This document shows positions 28,736 through 37,225 of a stretch of DNA of 59,166 nucleotides, one piece after another (position 1 is the stretch's first letter; each line of letters begins with the position of its first letter). The position numbers and the translations under genes were made by a program. The notes under the pieces were generated by a model. That model did not search any database, had not been told where the DNA came from, and saw only the letters and a program-made list of their open reading frames with translations. The DNA comes from an uncultured Pelagibacteraceae bacterium (lineage in GTDB: Bacteria; Pseudomonadota; Alphaproteobacteria; Pelagibacterales; Pelagibacteraceae), in NCBI GenBank assembly GCA_902566775.1, contig CACFKF010000001.1, positions 1 to 59,166 on the forward strand, written 5' to 3'.

Positions 28736-29010
28736 TGGTAAAAAAAAAAAGAAATAGCAATAAAAAATACAAACAAAGCAACTTTGCTAAATTAAGCATC
28801 TTTCAGCCTCAAAAATATAAATTTAAAAAAAATTGTCCACTTTCTGGAAAAGGTGCTCCTGTAATTGATTACAAAAATATAAAATTATTAAAAAAATATA
28901 CTTCAGACAATGGAAAAATATTACCTTCAAGAATTACATCAGTAAGTCAGAAAAAACAAAAACAATTATCTTTGTCAATCAAAAGAGCTAGAAGCCTTGC
29001 ACTAATTTAA
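28735..29010 (+). CDS. rpsR: 30S ribosomal protein S18
   Basis: S18 binds next to S6 in the central domain of 16S rRNA. The 91-residue protein has a lysine-rich N terminus and the conserved core: [20 protein letters not shown], then [20 protein letters not shown], then RARSLALI. Its start and stop overlap rpsF and rplI by one base each, so the operon is translationally coupled throughout. Confidence 0.97.
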   Translation: MVKKKRNSNKKYKQSNFAKLSIFQPQKYKFKKNCPLSGKGAPVIDYKNIKLLKKYTSDNGKILPSRITSVSQKKQKQLSLSIKRARSLALI

Positions 29011-29465
29011 TGAAAGTAATTTTATTAGAAAATCTTATAAAAATTGGATCAATTGGAGATATCATTGATGTGAAAAGAGGATTTGCTAGAAATTATTTAA
29101 TATCCTCAAAGAAAGCATTATACGCTTCGAAAGAAAATATTGCAGAAGTTGAAAAAATTAAAAAAGAACTAAACAAAAAAGATCAAGAGAGAAAAAAAAA
29201 TGCAAAAAATATTTATGAAAAAATAAACAAAAAAGAATATCTGGTTAAAAAATTAAGCACAGAAAACAACGAGTTATATGGCTCAGTAAAACCAACAGAA
29301 ATTTCGAAATTAATATTAAAACTAGATAATCTCGAAGTAAAACCTTCAATGATACAACTTGTGACAGAAATCAAATCAATCGGAAATTTTAAAGTTAAAG
29401 TTAATTTACATTCTGATGTTCAAGCAGAAATAAACTTAAAAGTAGAACAACTCGAAAATACATAA
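29010..29465 (+). CDS. rplI: 50S ribosomal protein L9
   Basis: L9 is a two-domain protein near the L1 stalk that restrains frameshifting and unusual ribosome movement. The 151-residue sequence starts [20 protein letters not shown] and VKRGFARNYLI, followed by the long connecting helix (KKELNKKDQERKKNAKN) and the C-terminal domain (LYGSVKPTEISK). It ends the rpsF operon; dnaB follows after 76 bases with its own apparent promoter. Confidence 0.97.
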   Translation: MKVILLENLIKIGSIGDIIDVKRGFARNYLISSKKALYASKENIAEVEKIKKELNKKDQERKKNAKNIYEKINKKEYLVKKLSTENNELYGSVKPTEISKLILKLDNLEVKPSMIQLVTEIKSIGNFKVKVNLHSDVQAEINLKVEQLENT

Positions 29466-29491
29466 TAATTAAACTTATACAATTTTTTCCC

Positions 29492-29510
29492 CAATAAATA
29501 TTATTTATTG
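29492..29510. repeat. Short perfect palindrome upstream of dnaB
   Basis: CAATAAAT and ATTTATTG flank a three-base centre. It lies between the rplI stop and the dnaB -10 box. No T-run follows on the plus strand, so a terminator is unlikely; an operator or chance AT-palindrome are alternatives. Confidence 0.4.
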
Positions 29511-29527
29511 TATTAATGTGGCCATGA

Positions 29528-29533
29528 TATAAT
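29528..29533 (+). promoter_or_regulatory. Probable dnaB -10 box, possible leaderless start
   Basis: TATAAT ends only eight bases before the dnaB ATG at 29542. Transcription starting about seven bases after the box would begin at or within two bases of the start codon. There is no Shine-Dalgarno sequence in the gap. The -35 (TTATTG at 17-base spacing) is weak. Confidence 0.5.
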
Positions 29534-29541
29534 TTTTTACT

Positions 29542-30963
29542 ATGATTAACAAAAAGTTAAACATAGTTAAAAACAATTTTGAAGAACTTCCAAACAATAT
29601 TGAAGCTGAACAATCTGTAATCGGTACTATTTTAGTTTCAAATGAAATATTTGATGATATTAGTACAATTATTTCAAGTAATAATTTTTTTGACCCTATG
29701 CACCAAAAAATTTTTAGTGCAATTGAAAATCTTATTTTTAAAGGAATGTTAGCAAACCCGATAACGTTAAAAAACTATTTTGAAAATGAAAAAGACGATC
29801 TTAATGTGCCTGATTATTTGGTAAAAATTACAAAATTTTCTACATCCACAAGACAAGCTGTTGAATATTCAAAAATAATTTATGACATGTTTGTAAGAAG
29901 AGAATTGATTAAAATATCTGAAAACACTATAGATTCTGCAAAGTTAAAAGATTTAAATGTAAGTGGACAAAATATAATAGAAAATTCTGAAAAATTATTA
30001 TTTGATCTAGCAGAAAAAGGTTCTTTTAATTCTTCTTTAGTAAAATTTGATGAAGCTTTGAAATTTACAATTGAAATGGCTTCCAATGCATATAAAAATG
30101 AAGAAGGTATAGTTGGCGTTCCTACCGGCTTAACTGATCTCGATGATAGACTTGGGGGATTACATAAGTCAGATTTAATAATCATCGCAGGAAGACCATC
30201 AATGGGAAAGACTGCTTTAGCAACAAACATAGCTTTTAATGCTGCTAGAAAAATTCAAGAAAGTGGAAAAAAAACTTCTATTGCATTTTTTTCACTTGAA
30301 ATGTCTTCAGAACAATTGTCCACTAGGATATTAGCTGAACAATGCAGAATTAAATCAAACGACATAAGAAGAGGTAGAATTTCAGATGAACAGTTTGATA
30401 AATTTATTGAAACTTCAAAAAATATTTCTGAACTACCTTTGTTTATTGATGAAACTCCTGCAATTAGTATTGCTGCATTAAGCAATAGAGCAAGAAGAAT
30501 TAAAAGATTATTTGGTTTAGATATGATTGTAGTTGATTATATCCAGTTAATGAGGGCTTCAATTAGTAATAAAGATGGTAGAGTTCAAGAAATTTCAGAA
30601 ATTACCCAAGGCTTAAAAGCTATTGCTAAAGAACTAGCTGTCCCTGTTTTAGCCTTATCTCAACTTTCAAGAGCTGTTGAACAAAGAGATGATAAAAAAC
30701 CTCAACTTTCTGACTTAAGAGAATCAGGTTCAATTGAGCAAGATGCTGACGTTGTGATGTTTGTATATCGAGAAGCATATTACCTAAAAGCTAAAGAACC
30801 AAGACCAGCGACAGTTGAGCATGCTGACTGGCAAGCAAAAATGAATGATGTTTCTCATTTGGCAGAGCTTATTATTGGAAAACAAAGACACGGTCCAACA
30901 GGCAATATAATGTTAGAATTTGAAGAAATGTTTACCAAATTTAAAGATATCCAAAATAGCTAA
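29542..30963 (+). CDS. dnaB: Replicative DNA helicase
   Basis: DnaB is the hexameric helicase of the replication fork. The 473-residue protein has the N-terminal primase-interacting domain (LPNNIEAEQSVIGTILVSNE), then the RecA-like core with Walker A IIAGRPSMGKTALATNIA, Walker B MIVVDYIQLM, and the DLRESGSIEQDADVVMFVYR segment with conserved arginine-finger neighbourhood. No intein is present. The window also encodes HdaA, but no direct operon link exists. Confidence 0.98.
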   Translation: MINKKLNIVKNNFEELPNNIEAEQSVIGTILVSNEIFDDISTIISSNNFFDPMHQKIFSAIENLIFKGMLANPITLKNYFENEKDDLNVPDYLVKITKFSTSTRQAVEYSKIIYDMFVRRELIKISENTIDSAKLKDLNVSGQNIIENSEKLLFDLAEKGSFNSSLVKFDEALKFTIEMASNAYKNEEGIVGVPTGLTDLDDRLGGLHKSDLIIIAGRPSMGKTALATNIAFNAARKIQESGKKTSIAFFSLEMSSEQLSTRILAEQCRIKSNDIRRGRISDEQFDKFIETSKNISELPLFIDETPAISIAALSNRARRIKRLFGLDMIVVDYIQLMRASISNKDGRVQEISEITQGLKAIAKELAVPVLALSQLSRAVEQRDDKKPQLSDLRESGSIEQDADVVMFVYREAYYLKAKEPRPATVEHADWQAKMNDVSHLAELIIGKQRHGPTGNIMLEFEEMFTKFKDIQNS

Positions 30964-30988
30964 ATTAAAATATATATTTTGTTATTAA

Positions 30989-33439
30989 ATGTTTGCACGT
31001 TTATATCAAAATTCAGTTATCCAAAAACCAAAAACTATATTAACTTTATTAATATTTTGCCTGTTGTTTTTTGGTTATTATACAAAAGATTTTAAATTAG
31101 ATGCTTCTGCAGATACTTTGCTTATAGAAAACGACCCAGATCTCAAATATTTAAGAGAAGTAACTGAAAGATATGGTGCTAAAGAATTTTTGGTACTAAC
31201 TTTTACACCCAAAGAAAGTATAATTTCTGACAATTCAATAAATAATTTATTAAATCTTAAGAAAGAGATTCAAAATCTTAATTGGGTTCATAGTGTTATT
31301 ACAATATTGGATATTCCTTTATTAGAAAACTCCGATAAACCTTTGTCAGAAAGGCTTGGAAATTTTGTAACATTAAAAAATGAAGGTGTTGATAAAAATA
31401 GAGGTTTTAATGAAATTCTAAATAGTCCTGTATTTAGAAATTTTGTCATTAGTGAAGATGGTACAACAACTGGGATAATTGTTAACATTAAAGAAGATAA
31501 AAAATTAAAAGATTTAATTAAAAAAAATAATGAGTTTAAAGAAAAAATAAATAACAATGAAAAAGTTTTAAATTATAATCATTTTTCTATAGAATTTGAA
31601 AAATATAAAAATCAAGCTAAAAAAAAAAATCACAAAAACATAGTAGAAATCAGAAAATTAATTCAAAATTATAATGAAGCTGGAAAAATTCATTTAGGTG
31701 GAATTCCCATGATTGCTGATGACATGATGTCATTTATCAAAAATGATATAACTGTTTTTGGAGCTGGAGTTTTTTTATTTATAGTTGGAACTCTTTGGTT
31801 TGTCTTTCGAAAGTTGCTCTGGATAATAGTTCCGTTAAGTAGTTGTTTTTTTGCTGTTGTAATTATGACTGGTCTACTTGGATTGCTTGGCTGGAAAGTA
31901 ACAGTAATCTCATCTAACTTCATTGCTTTAATGTTAATTTTAACAATGGCCATGAACATACATATGAGTGTTAGATATATTCAAATTAGAAAAGAAAAAC
32001 CTAATTTGTCAAACCAAGAAGTAATTTTAATTACATCAGGCAAAATGTTTTGGCCAATACTTTATACAGTCTTAACAACAATATGTGCATTTTTATCATT
32101 AATTTTTAGTGAAATAAAACCAGTTATTGATTTTGGATGGATGATGACTTTGGGTCTTATAACATCTTTTACAGTTACTTTCACTTTGTTGCCTACAATT
32201 TTAAATTTTTTATCTAAAGACAAAGTTGAAATAAAAGATGCTAGTAAATCTATAATTACTAACTCTTTAGCAAACATTTCAATAAATAATTCCAAAACTA
32301 TTTTTTCAACAACTTTTTTAATAATAATATTAAGTATTTTTGGAATAAATAAATTGGAAGTAGAAAATAGCTTCATAAATTATTTCAAAAAAAATACTGA
32401 AATATATAAAGGAATGAAATTAATAGATGACAAACTTGGAGGAACTACTCCATTAGAAGTAATACTAAAATTTCCAGAACAAAATAAAGAAACCGAAGAA
32501 GATGATGATTTCGATGATTGGGACGAAGATGAAGATTCAAATAGTGAAAAATACTGGTTTACAAAAGATAAAGTAGATAAAATTCAAAGAGTTCATGACT
32601 ATCTTGATGGTTTAGACAGTGTAGGAAAGGTTCTGTCGTTTTCTTCTATTTTGCGAGTAGCAAAAAAATTAAATAATAATAAAGAATTAGGCACTTTAGA
32701 AATGGGTGTTTTGTATAGCAAAATACCTGAATCTATTAAAAAAGAAATTATAGATCCTTATATATCTATTAAAGATAATGAGGCGCGAATTAATTTAAGA
32801 ATTATTGATTCAAAAAAAGAACTTAGGAGAAACAATTTAATTAAGAAAATAAATTATGACCTTGAAAACAAACTCAATTTAGAAAAAGATGAATTTAAAT
32901 TAGCTGGAGTCTTAATATTGTTTAATAACTTATTACAAAGCTTGTTTAAATCTCAAATTTTAACACTTGGCTTTGTCATGGCGGGTATTTTTATAATGTT
33001 TTTAATATTGTTTAGAAATTTAACCCTATCTTTAATTGGTGTAGTACCTAACTTTATTGCAGCTTTTTTTATTTTGGGAATTATAGGGTTGCTTGGAATA
33101 CCTCTCGATATGATGACAATAACTATAGCCGCGATTACTATTGGTATAGCGGTAGATAATAGCATTCACTACATTTATAGATTCAAAGAAGAATTTTCTT
33201 TAAATAAAAAATATCATGAGACACTTAAACTATGTCACTCAACAGTTGGGACAGCAATACTAAATACCTCTATAACGATTGTTTTTGGGTTTTCTATTTT
33301 AGTTTTTTCAAACTTTATACCTACTATTTATTTTGGTATTTTTACAGGAATTGCAATGTTGTTAGCAATGATTTCGGTTCTAACATTACTTCCGAGACTA
33401 ATACTAATTATAAAACCATTTGGTTCAGAAAATAACTAA
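30989..33439 (+). CDS. RND/MMPL-family exporter
   Basis: An 816-residue inner-membrane protein with the two-fold RND layout: one membrane helix near residue 20, a periplasmic loop, five helices around 250-405, then the same arrangement in the second half (helices near 430 and 640-815). It resembles the MMPL/HpnN-type predicted exporters of hydrophobic molecules such as lipids. In the second periplasmic loop there is a very acidic stretch (EETEEDDDFDDWDEDEDSN was read near residues 502-522, approximate). Substrate unknown. It starts 25 bases after dnaB and ends two bases before cvpA. Confidence 0.85.
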   Translation: MFARLYQNSVIQKPKTILTLLIFCLLFFGYYTKDFKLDASADTLLIENDPDLKYLREVTERYGAKEFLVLTFTPKESIISDNSINNLLNLKKEIQNLNWVHSVITILDIPLLENSDKPLSERLGNFVTLKNEGVDKNRGFNEILNSPVFRNFVISEDGTTTGIIVNIKEDKKLKDLIKKNNEFKEKINNNEKVLNYNHFSIEFEKYKNQAKKKNHKNIVEIRKLIQNYNEAGKIHLGGIPMIADDMMSFIKNDITVFGAGVFLFIVGTLWFVFRKLLWIIVPLSSCFFAVVIMTGLLGLLGWKVTVISSNFIALMLILTMAMNIHMSVRYIQIRKEKPNLSNQEVILITSGKMFWPILYTVLTTICAFLSLIFSEIKPVIDFGWMMTLGLITSFTVTFTLLPTILNFLSKDKVEIKDASKSIITNSLANISINNSKTIFSTTFLIIILSIFGINKLEVENSFINYFKKNTEIYKGMKLIDDKLGGTTPLEVILKFPEQNKETEEDDDFDDWDEDEDSNSEKYWFTKDKVDKIQRVHDYLDGLDSVGKVLSFSSILRVAKKLNNNKELGTLEMGVLYSKIPESIKKEIIDPYISIKDNEARINLRIIDSKKELRRNNLIKKINYDLENKLNLEKDEFKLAGVLILFNNLLQSLFKSQILTLGFVMAGIFIMFLILFRNLTLSLIGVVPNFIAAFFILGIIGLLGIPLDMMTITIAAITIGIAVDNSIHYIYRFKEEFSLNKKYHETLKLCHSTVGTAILNTSITIVFGFSILVFSNFIPTIYFGIFTGIAMLLAMISVLTLLPRLILIIKPFGSENN

Positions 33440-33441
33440 CA

Positions 33442-33987
33442 ATGATTGAATATTTTAAAGATCTATATGAAAGTATAGTAATTTTTGATCTAATATATTT
33501 AATAATTACATTGCTATCTTTAATTAAATGTTCAAGACAAGGATTTGTATTAAGTTTACTTGCTGCTGCAAAATGGCTTCTAGCATATGTTATTACATTG
33601 ATCTTATTTCCAAGAATAAAACCTTACGTGGGTGATATTGTTGATAATGAATATATTTTAGATATTGTTTTAGGTGTTGGAATATTTGTTGTGGTTATAT
33701 TTTTGATACTTATGATTAATAAAGGAATAAGTAGAGCCATTAAATATTCAGGACTTGGAAAATTAGATACTGTGTTTGGATTCTTTTTTGGATTTTTAAG
33801 AGGATATATTATTTGTGTCTGTATTTTTTCAACTGTTAATATATTTTATAATTACAATAATTGGCCAATTAACACTAAATCATCATGGGCCTTTTCATAT
33901 GTTGAAAAAGGTAGTAATTACTTAATTAAAGAATTTCCAAATGAAAAAAAGTACAAAGAATCAAAAGAAAAAATTGAAGATATATAA
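33442..33987 (+). CDS. cvpA: CvpA family membrane protein
   Basis: A 181-residue protein with four predicted membrane helices (near 15-35, 40-60, 70-92 and 105-130) and the CvpA features SRQGFVLSLLAAAKWL and DTVFGFFFGFLRGYIICV. CvpA was named for colicin V production in E. coli and is linked to envelope stress; its mechanism is unclear. It overlaps the purF start by 47 bases, the conserved cvpA-purF pair. Confidence 0.9.
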   Translation: MIEYFKDLYESIVIFDLIYLIITLLSLIKCSRQGFVLSLLAAAKWLLAYVITLILFPRIKPYVGDIVDNEYILDIVLGVGIFVVVIFLILMINKGISRAIKYSGLGKLDTVFGFFFGFLRGYIICVCIFSTVNIFYNYNNWPINTKSSWAFSYVEKGSNYLIKEFPNEKKYKESKEKIEDI

Positions 33988-35422
33988 TCCAAAATTAAAA
34001 GAAGAATGTGGAATTTTTGGCATAAGTAATAATGCAGATGCTTCTACCTTTGCTGCTTTAGGTTTGCACGCATTACAACATAGAGGTCAGGAAGGATGTG
34101 GTATTGTTTCTTACGACGGTAAAAATTATCACTCCGAGAAAAGATTTGGTCTTGTTGGTGATAATTTTAACAAAGAAAAAGTATTGAAAAAATTACCTGG
34201 TGAATTTGCTATTGGTCATAATAGGTATAGCACCACTGGCGGTACAACTTTAAGAAACGTTCAACCATTTTTTGCTGATACTAATGCGGGAGGAATAGCC
34301 ATCGCTCATAATGGTAACCTAACTAACGCTATAACTTTAAGAAAAAAATTAGTTGAAGATGGAGCAATTTTTTATAGCACGTCTGATACTGAAACTATTA
34401 TTCAACTTATCGCTAAATCAACTAGAGAAAAAAAAGTTGACAAAATTATTGATGCTCTTTTTCAAATTCAAGGTGCTTATGCTCTTGTTTTTTTGACTCA
34501 AAATACTCTTATTGGTGTAAGAGATCCTTTTGGAATAAGACCTTTAGTTATTGGTAAATTAAACAAATCATATATATTTGCTTCTGAAACTTGTGCTCTA
34601 GACATTATTGGTGCAAAATTTGTAAGAGAAGTTGAAAATGGTGAAATTGTTTGTATTGAAGACAATGAATTAAAAAGTATTAAACCTTTTCCAGAAAAAA
34701 AACAAAGACCCTGTGTTTTTGAATATATTTATTTTGCTAGACCAGACAGTTTATTAAATAACAAATGTGCTTACGAATATAGAAAGGATTTTGGTAAAGA
34801 ATTAGCTAAAGAATCTGATATAGATGCAGATTTAGTAGTTCCAGTTCCAGATTCTGGAAATGCTGCCGCGATAGGCTATAGTCAGCATGTAGGAAGAAAT
34901 TTTGACTTAGGCATAATAAGAAACCATTACGTTGGCAGAACTTTTATTGAACCAGTCCAAAAAATTAGAAGCCTTGGTGTTAAATTAAAGTTGAATGCTA
35001 ATAAATCAACTATAAAAAATAAAAAAATAGTTCTAATAGATGACTCTCTTGTTAGGGGAACCACATGTCATAAAATAGTTAAAATGCTTTATGATGCTGG
35101 AGCTAAAGAAATTCATGTTAGAATTGCTTCTCCAGAAATAAAATTTCCTGATTTTTATGGCATCGATACACCTACAACAAAAGAGCTATTAGCGGCTAAT
35201 AAAAACAATGACGAAATTTGTAAATATATAAATGCAAAATCATTAAAATTTTTATCTATAAATGGTATGTATAAAGCTATGGGATTTGAAAAAAGAAATA
35301 ACACTTACCCTCAGCTTACAGATCATTATTTTACTGGAGATTATCCTGTTAAACCAATTGATAATCTCGGAGATAACAAAGTGACTCAATTATCTTTATT
35401 AAGCACAGCATCAAACAATTAA
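33941..35422 (+). CDS. purF: Amidophosphoribosyltransferase
   Basis: PurF makes phosphoribosylamine from PRPP and glutamine, the committed step of purine synthesis. The mature N terminus should be Cys23 (EECGIFGISN), so the first 22 lysine-rich residues form a propeptide as in many alphaproteobacteria. Further signatures are HNGNLTNA, YSTSDTETI and the PRPP loop VLIDDSLVRGTTC. The 493-residue length is typical. Start ATG 33941 lies inside cvpA, overlapping it by 47 bases. Purine genes purM/purN lie elsewhere in the window. Confidence 0.97.
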   Translation: MKKSTKNQKKKLKIYNPKLKEECGIFGISNNADASTFAALGLHALQHRGQEGCGIVSYDGKNYHSEKRFGLVGDNFNKEKVLKKLPGEFAIGHNRYSTTGGTTLRNVQPFFADTNAGGIAIAHNGNLTNAITLRKKLVEDGAIFYSTSDTETIIQLIAKSTREKKVDKIIDALFQIQGAYALVFLTQNTLIGVRDPFGIRPLVIGKLNKSYIFASETCALDIIGAKFVREVENGEIVCIEDNELKSIKPFPEKKQRPCVFEYIYFARPDSLLNNKCAYEYRKDFGKELAKESDIDADLVVPVPDSGNAAAIGYSQHVGRNFDLGIIRNHYVGRTFIEPVQKIRSLGVKLKLNANKSTIKNKKIVLIDDSLVRGTTCHKIVKMLYDAGAKEIHVRIASPEIKFPDFYGIDTPTTKELLAANKNNDEICKYINAKSLKFLSINGMYKAMGFEKRNNTYPQLTDHYFTGDYPVKPIDNLGDNKVTQLSLLSTASNN

Positions 35423-35427
35423 ATTTT

Positions 35428-35982
35428 ATGAAAGAAGTAAGTTTCATACAAATGAAAGATGGAACAAAAGAAGATTATCTTTTGTTAAACAAGCACGAAA
35501 AAAAATTTATTGAAAGTACTGCAGATCGTATAATAAAATTTATGAGTGGCTTAACTAAAACTTTAGAAGGCTACAGAATAAATAGATTGGAACATTCTTT
35601 ACAAACTGCAACACGAGCTTTAAATGATAAAGCTGATGAAGAAATGATTGTAGCTGCTTTATTACACGATATAGGAGATGAGTTAGCTCCATTAAATCAT
35701 TCAGAATATGCTGCTGCAGTTCTTAAACCTTATGTTAACGAAAAAACATTATGGATTGTAGAAAAACACGGTGAGTTTCAAATGTATTACTATGCACATC
35801 ATTTAGATGGAAATAAAAATCAAAGAGATAAATATAAAGGACATAAATACTATAAGGATACTGTTGATTTTTGTGAAAATTGGGATCAAAAATCTTTTGA
35901 CCCTAATTTTAAATCTTTGCCTTTAAAAGAATTTGAGCCCTTTGTAAAAAAAATATTTTCTAGGAAGCCATATTCAGTTTAA
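35428..35982 (+). CDS. HD-domain metalloprotein, function unassigned
   Basis: A 184-residue single-domain HD protein. The metal motif is HDIGD in DEEMIVAALLHDIGDELAP; an earlier histidine lies in INRLEHSLQTATRA, and later ones in NHSEYAAAV and EKHGEFQMYYYAHH. This spacing resembles PhnZ/MIOX-like HD oxygenases, which share a LEHSLQ/HDIG layout, but the glycine-glutamate of PhnZ before the first histidine reads Gly-Tyr here. Either a phosphohydrolase or an oxygenase is possible. It starts five bases after purF and shares TTAA with the convergent bhmT-like stop. Confidence 0.7.
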   Translation: MKEVSFIQMKDGTKEDYLLLNKHEKKFIESTADRIIKFMSGLTKTLEGYRINRLEHSLQTATRALNDKADEEMIVAALLHDIGDELAPLNHSEYAAAVLKPYVNEKTLWIVEKHGEFQMYYYAHHLDGNKNQRDKYKGHKYYKDTVDFCENWDQKSFDPNFKSLPLKEFEPFVKKIFSRKPYSV

Positions 35983-37040
35983 GCCTTGCTCTTATATTCT
36001 TTTTGATGTTCTGGAATTCTTTCATGTGTTCCAAATAAAAAGTGATTAGCCATGTTTTCTCTATATTTGCTCGCTGGTACTTTCAATCCAACTGCTTCTG
36101 CGACTTCCCTGATTAACATTGGGTTTGCACCACAACAGACACCCAGATAGTTTACTCCAAGATCAAATGATTCTTTTGCAAATTTACCTATCTCATACCT
36201 ATTACATTGCATTGGGTCCAATGCTGTAGGAAAAGGAGTCTTGTGTTTTGTGTGACAAGTACATCCATTATTATCTGGCAAATTAAAAAAGGTAGGATTT
36301 GCTTTTGTTGTTCTATAATTGATCGGTAAAGCAGCAACATGGCATTTTAAAGCTTTTCTAATTTCTTTAATATAAGGCATCATTGTATTAGGACCTCTAA
36401 AACAATTCATACCTACTACATCTCCACCTCGTTGCTCTAACTCTTTACAAGTGTCTACTATTGAGACACCGTCTCTCATAATATTTTCTCCCATAGGCGC
36501 AATCGTTATAACAGCGGGAAGTCCTGATTGTTTCATTATTTTTAAAGCTGTATATGCTTCTTCTGCATAATAAAAAGTTTCACCAATTAAAATATCTGCC
36601 CCCTCATCTATTGCCCATCCAACCATTTCAGAAAACATTTTTTCAACTTCTTTATTTTGACTAGTGTCTTTATGGTTCCAAATATTTGAGTTAGATATAT
36701 TGCCAGCCATTAAATTAGGTTCAGTTCCTTTTGGTGTATTGACAGCAACTTTTTTAGCAATTTTTAAAGCTGATCTATTTAATGGTTCTAAAAGATCTTC
36801 TTTTCCAATCACACGCATTTTTTCTCTATGTCCATTATAAGTAAATGCCTGAACAATATCAGACCCTGCGTGTTGAAAATCCTTATGCAGATTTTCTAAT
36901 GCTTCTGGATGATCTAAAGAAACCATCGGAACAAATTCTCCTGAGGACATGTATCCCCTTTTTTCAATTTCAAAAAGAAAACCTTCTGCACAAATAAGAG
37001 GACCAGCATCAAGTCTCTCTTTTAAACTTTTTTTTGTCAT
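35979..37040 (-). CDS. bhmT: Betaine-homocysteine S-methyltransferase-like protein
   Basis: A homocysteine S-methyltransferase of 353 residues that would use glycine betaine or a related donor to remake methionine. Zinc-binding cysteines are in VGMNCFRGP and LGVCCGANP; the N terminus has AGPLICAEGFLFEIEKRGY. I place the start at ATG 37040 because GGAG lies eight bases upstream; an in-frame ATG at 37076 would translate the leader hairpin. Control by the SAM-II/SAM-V leader at 37041-37278 fits a methionine-cycle enzyme and matches what is known for Pelagibacter bhmT. The donor itself cannot be read from sequence. Confidence 0.9.
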   Translation of the reverse strand: MTKKSLKERLDAGPLICAEGFLFEIEKRGYMSSGEFVPMVSLDHPEALENLHKDFQHAGSDIVQAFTYNGHREKMRVIGKEDLLEPLNRSALKIAKKVAVNTPKGTEPNLMAGNISNSNIWNHKDTSQNKEVEKMFSEMVGWAIDEGADILIGETFYYAEEAYTALKIMKQSGLPAVITIAPMGENIMRDGVSIVDTCKELEQRGGDVVGMNCFRGPNTMMPYIKEIRKALKCHVAALPINYRTTKANPTFFNLPDNNGCTCHTKHKTPFPTALDPMQCNRYEIGKFAKESFDLGVNYLGVCCGANPMLIREVAEAVGLKVPASKYRENMANHFLFGTHERIPEHQKEYKSKA

Positions 37041-37042
37041 TT

Positions 37043-37113
37043 TTTTCTCCAATATTAATGGAGAAAAGGAGCTCATTATTTAAAGGAAAATAAATGGAGC
37101 TCTTCTTTTCTCC
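37043..37113 (-). promoter_or_regulatory. Alternative hairpins controlling the bhmT ribosome binding site
   Basis: On the minus strand GGAGAAAAG (37113-37105), CTTTTCTCC (37068-37060) and GGAGAAAA (37050-37043, the Shine-Dalgarno of ATG 37040) compete. The middle element can pair over nine bases with the first, extended by GAGCTC (37102-37097 with 37074-37069), or over eight bases with the Shine-Dalgarno. The first element begins inside the SAM-V pseudoknot. SAM binding should therefore free the middle element to hide the ribosome binding site. The pairings are seen; the switching is inferred. Confidence 0.75.
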
Positions 37114-37163
37114 TTTTTAGTGCTTTAGCTTATGCTGGGTGCACAATAAGGTTCAAATACCCG
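37112..37163 (-). promoter_or_regulatory. SAM-V riboswitch aptamer
   Basis: The minus-strand sequence has the SAM-V core GCTAAAGCAC and an H-type pseudoknot: GGGT (37162-37159) pairs with ACCC (37140-37137), and GTGC (37144-37141) with GCAC (37123-37120). CCTT (37151-37148) and AAGG (37115-37112) extend the second helix around the A-rich strand. This class senses S-adenosylmethionine and was described from marine bacteria including Pelagibacter, in tandem with SAM-II upstream of methionine-cycle genes. It lies 72 bases before the bhmT start. Confidence 0.87.
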
Positions 37164-37185
37164 GTTTTTAAATGAGAAATGATTC

Positions 37186-37215
37186 AAAAAAAAACCACCT
37201 GCTAAAGAGGTGGTT
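37186..37215 (-). terminator. Rho-independent terminator controlled by SAM-II
   Basis: AACCACCT (37215-37208), a seven-base loop, and AGGTGGTT (37200-37193) form an eight-base-pair stem that runs into a T tract ending at 37186. It starts ten bases after the SAM-II core. The loop and 3' arm (TTTAGCAGG, 37206-37198) can instead pair with CCTGCTAAA of the aptamer, giving an antiterminator. Confidence 0.9.
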
Positions 37216-37225
37216 CATTAGAAGC

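Noticed and set aside
29492-29510. Palindrome after rplI as an intrinsic terminator
   Set aside because: The stem is all A/T except its end pair and no T tract follows on the plus strand.
37041-37076. Upstream in-frame ATG extending bhmT by 12 residues
   Set aside because: The codons coincide with the control hairpin, and the good ribosome site GGAG is placed for ATG 37040.
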